Position numbers and translations under genes: made by a program. A DNA stretch of 7,202 nucleotides, taken from the NCBI GenBank assembly GCA_030622395.1, contig JAUXGF010000140.1, positions 1-7,202 of the forward strand, in the 5' to 3' direction. Source of the stretch: Calditrichaceae bacterium (GTDB lineage: Bacteria > Calditrichota > Calditrichia > Calditrichales > Calditrichaceae). Positions within the stretch are counted from its first letter, which is position 1. The number at the start of each line of letters is the position of its first letter. Below are positions 5,538 to 7,202 of this stretch, piece after piece. The notes below the pieces were generated by a model. The model saw only the letters and a list, made by a program, of their open reading frames with translations, had not been told where the DNA came from and did no database searches.

Positions 5538-6731
5538 ATGAAATATATAATTACAATATTTTTATTCATTACGTTATTTCTAAACCTGTTATGTGCAGGC
5601 GGCATTAAAGGCAGTTTTTCTACCGGTGTTTTTATGGGCTCGCCTTTTTGGAATGCTGATAACTATAAAGATGATAATAAAATAGACCATGATGATTCTT
5701 TTTTAAGAAGCGTAAACCATCTTAGATTAAAAGGCGGCATTTCTGAAAATTTTACTTTTCGCTTTAACGCTGCGCGCAGTGATGGTTTCCAGGGTGATAA
5801 TCATTTATCCAATACTAAAATATATGAAGTATTTGGAAAATATAATTTTTCAAAAGGATATATAAGCGCTGGAAGAATTTTACCTTTTAATAGGTGGATT
5901 AGAGGGTCTGTTGACGGCGGAGCATTCTCTTACGCTATATCCGATCAGATTAAAATATCAGCGATAGGCGGCATTAACGTCCGTTATGGAAAATTATATG
6001 ACAGCGACAATACACAAACATTGATGTATGCGGATTTAGCCTTAAAATTTAAAAAAGTAAGCGGGAAATTAAAAGTCTACAATGACGACGACGTTACAAA
6101 AACAGGCGTTGATTTTTACGGCAGTTTAAAAAAATTAAGATACAACGGCAATTATGGTTATGATATTACAAATGAAAGAATTGCCGATGGAGGCATGAAT
6201 CTTTTTTATCTTATTAGTAAAAAGCTGAACCTGTTGGGAAATTACCGCTTATTCCGGACAGATGATTGGAAATTGAGTAAAATAGAATTTTCAGGATATT
6301 TAATAGAAAGATTCTTGTTAGGAATCCGCTATAAGGCGTTTGGAAATTATTATCTTGATCTCAGGCAAATGGTCTCAATGACTGAATATAATAAAGATTA
6401 CATCTCTTTTATTAATTTAACAGGTAAATATTTTCATGTTGGATTAAACTATTTGACAGGCGATTCGGATTTGGAACGGATAGGAATTTCTGTAGGCGGG
6501 CAATATTCTCTATTTAATGGTCTAAAAATTTACGGCGGCATATCCCCGGTAGATTACATGTTTAATGATCAGGATGACCATCAACGATCAATAGCCTATT
6601 ATTTTAGAGCAAATTATAAAGTGTTAAAAAATTTATCTGTCGGCGCAAATGTAAATTATTATCAGGATAATGAAGCTTTAAACGCAAGTACCAGAGGCGG
6701 CATTCTCATTAAGTATAATTTTGGGAGCTAA
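5538..6731 (+). CDS. Outer-membrane beta-barrel protein, putative porin of an electron conduit (ExtI-like)
   Basis: The 397-residue product has signal peptide MKYIITIFLFITLFLNLLCA with likely cleavage before GG; the cysteine is not in a proper lipobox. The mature part lacks hydrophobic helices. It consists of alternating-residue strands with tight turns, rich in Tyr, Phe, Gly and Lys (for example YISAGRILP, LLGIRYKAFGNYYLDL, FHVGLNYLTG), and ends with the strand ILIKYNFGS. This pattern fits a large monomeric barrel with many strands. I recognise no sequence motif that names it. Flanked by a rhodanese lipoprotein and multiheme cytochromes, it is most likely the pore through which cytochromes pass electrons across the outer membrane, like ExtI of Geobacter. 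An in-frame ATG at 5526 would add four residues; neither start has a strong ribosome site, but 5538 gives the cleaner signal peptide. Confidence 0.8.
   Translation: MKYIITIFLFITLFLNLLCAGGIKGSFSTGVFMGSPFWNADNYKDDNKIDHDDSFLRSVNHLRLKGGISENFTFRFNAARSDGFQGDNHLSNTKIYEVFGKYNFSKGYISAGRILPFNRWIRGSVDGGAFSYAISDQIKISAIGGINVRYGKLYDSDNTQTLMYADLALKFKKVSGKLKVYNDDDVTKTGVDFYGSLKKLRYNGNYGYDITNERIADGGMNLFYLISKKLNLLGNYRLFRTDDWKLSKIEFSGYLIERFLLGIRYKAFGNYYLDLRQMVSMTEYNKDYISFINLTGKYFHVGLNYLTGDSDLERIGISVGGQYSLFNGLKIYGGISPVDYMFNDQDDHQRSIAYYFRANYKVLKNLSVGANVNYYQDNEALNASTRGGILIKYNFGS
6723..6727 (+). promoter_or_regulatory. Ribosome binding site GGGAG inside the end of the barrel gene
   Basis: GGGAG lies seven bases before the ATG at 6735 and overlaps the last codons of the barrel gene, whose TAA is only three bases from that ATG. 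The arrangement points to translational coupling and fixes the start of the second cytochrome. Confidence 0.65.
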
Positions 6732-6734
6732 AAA

Positions 6735-7202
6735 ATGAAGTATATGAAAATAATAAGTCTGTTCCTAATAAGCGCCCTTACCGCAGGATCAATAGCGTGG
6801 AAGTCAGACCTGGTTTTTTCACACAAATTTCATATTGACGACGCCGGAGCGGACTGTGACGCATGCCATGCGGACGCCGCAGCCAGCATTTCAGGAAAGG
6901 ATGATCTGCTTCCAAAGAAACAAACCTGTTTCGAGTGTCATGATGAAGACATGGAATGCAGCGACTGTCACAAACAGCCTGATAATCCTGTTATTTTACC
7001 GCGTATAACTGAATATCTATCTAAATCTAATCATAAAATTCACAGTGAAAAGGATATCGCCTGTTTAAAATGCCATACCGGAATAGACGCTAAAGAAAGT
7101 GTAACAAGCGGTATGCATCTACCTGATATGGATAATTGTATGACCTGTCATAAAACCCCTGAGGAAATGGATGGCTGTTACCTATGCCACACTGAAAATG
7201 AA
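6735..7202 (+). CDS. Periplasmic multiheme c-type cytochrome, C-terminus cut by the window edge
   Basis: The 156 visible codons are open to the end of the window. Residues 1-21 form a signal peptide (MKYMKIISLFLI...GSIA) without a lipobox, so the protein should be soluble in the periplasm. Six canonical heme sites are visible: CDACH 41-45, CFECH 65-69, CSDCH 75-79, CLKCH 110-114, CMTCH 135-139 and CYLCH 148-152. Free histidines such as SHKFHI (30, 33) and NHKIH (100, 103) are candidate distal ligands, the pattern of the cytochrome c3/c7 fold. Spacing from the barrel gene is three bases with a shared ribosome site, so the two are co-translated. It is the natural inner-side partner of the barrel in a porin-cytochrome conduit, taking electrons from the periplasm. 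The full length and number of hemes cannot be seen. A start at the ATG at 6744 is possible. Confidence 0.92.
   Translation, partial: MKYMKIISLFLISALTAGSIAWKSDLVFSHKFHIDDAGADCDACHADAAASISGKDDLLPKKQTCFECHDEDMECSDCHKQPDNPVILPRITEYLSKSNHKIHSEKDIACLKCHTGIDAKESVTSGMHLPDMDNCMTCHKTPEEMDGCYLCHTENE

Noticed and set aside
1..7202. CRISPR array, tRNA or rRNA genes
   Set aside because: I found no regularly spaced direct repeats and no cloverleaf or rRNA-like sequence on either strand by eye.

Overview
The window is AT-rich DNA, probably from an anaerobic or metal-respiring bacterium. The FCB superphylum (Bacteroidota, Ignavibacteria, Calditrichota or Marinimicrobia-like lineages) is my best guess. The grounds are modest: a TAnnTTTG-type promoter upstream of the cytochrome operon, AAGGAG ribosome sites on only some genes, and intergenic DNA crowded with short palindromes of the TCCCGA...TCGGGA and AGTCCC...GGGACT kind. 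No taxonomic marker gene is present.

Layout. Bases 2-67 look like the last codons of an unidentified gene. A long imperfect inverted repeat (133-290) fills the gap before a secreted S9-family serine peptidase (357-2309). A repeat-rich non-coding stretch follows (2310-2945). It holds a striking 166-bp element with 32-bp inverted ends (2399-2564) and several GC-rich palindromes. From 3015 to the end of the window, four genes on the same strand form an apparent outer-membrane electron-transfer cluster: a multiheme c-type cytochrome lipoprotein (3015-4424), a lipoprotein with two rhodanese domains (4478-5455), an outer-membrane beta-barrel (5538-6731) and a second, soluble periplasmic multiheme cytochrome that runs off the end (6735-7202).

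The main discovery is in the first cytochrome. Its reading frame is interrupted by an in-frame TGA at 3201-3203, so a gene caller would report two ORFs. The upstream piece has the lipoprotein signal and one heme site. The downstream piece has ten more heme sites but no export signal, and it continues in exactly the same frame. Twelve bases after the TGA is a hairpin (GCTCC-GTT-GGAGC, 3216-3228) whose spacing, stem length and G-first loop fit the bacterial SECIS pattern. The simplest reading is a selenocysteine-containing cytochrome of about 469 residues with up to 11 hemes, three of them at expanded CX3CH or CX4CH sites.

How the genes may work together (inference): the beta-barrel would be the pore, the periplasmic cytochrome would deliver electrons from inside, and the lipoprotein cytochrome would carry them at the outer membrane. 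The rhodanese lipoprotein would add sulfur or selenium chemistry. The set of components resembles the extHIJKL cluster of Geobacter sulfurreducens (rhodanese-like lipoprotein, porin-like ExtI, small lipoprotein cytochromes), which has been linked to extracellular electron transfer and, through ExtI, to selenite and tellurite reduction. A hairpin terminator between the rhodanese and barrel genes suggests that the cluster is expressed in two parts or attenuated.
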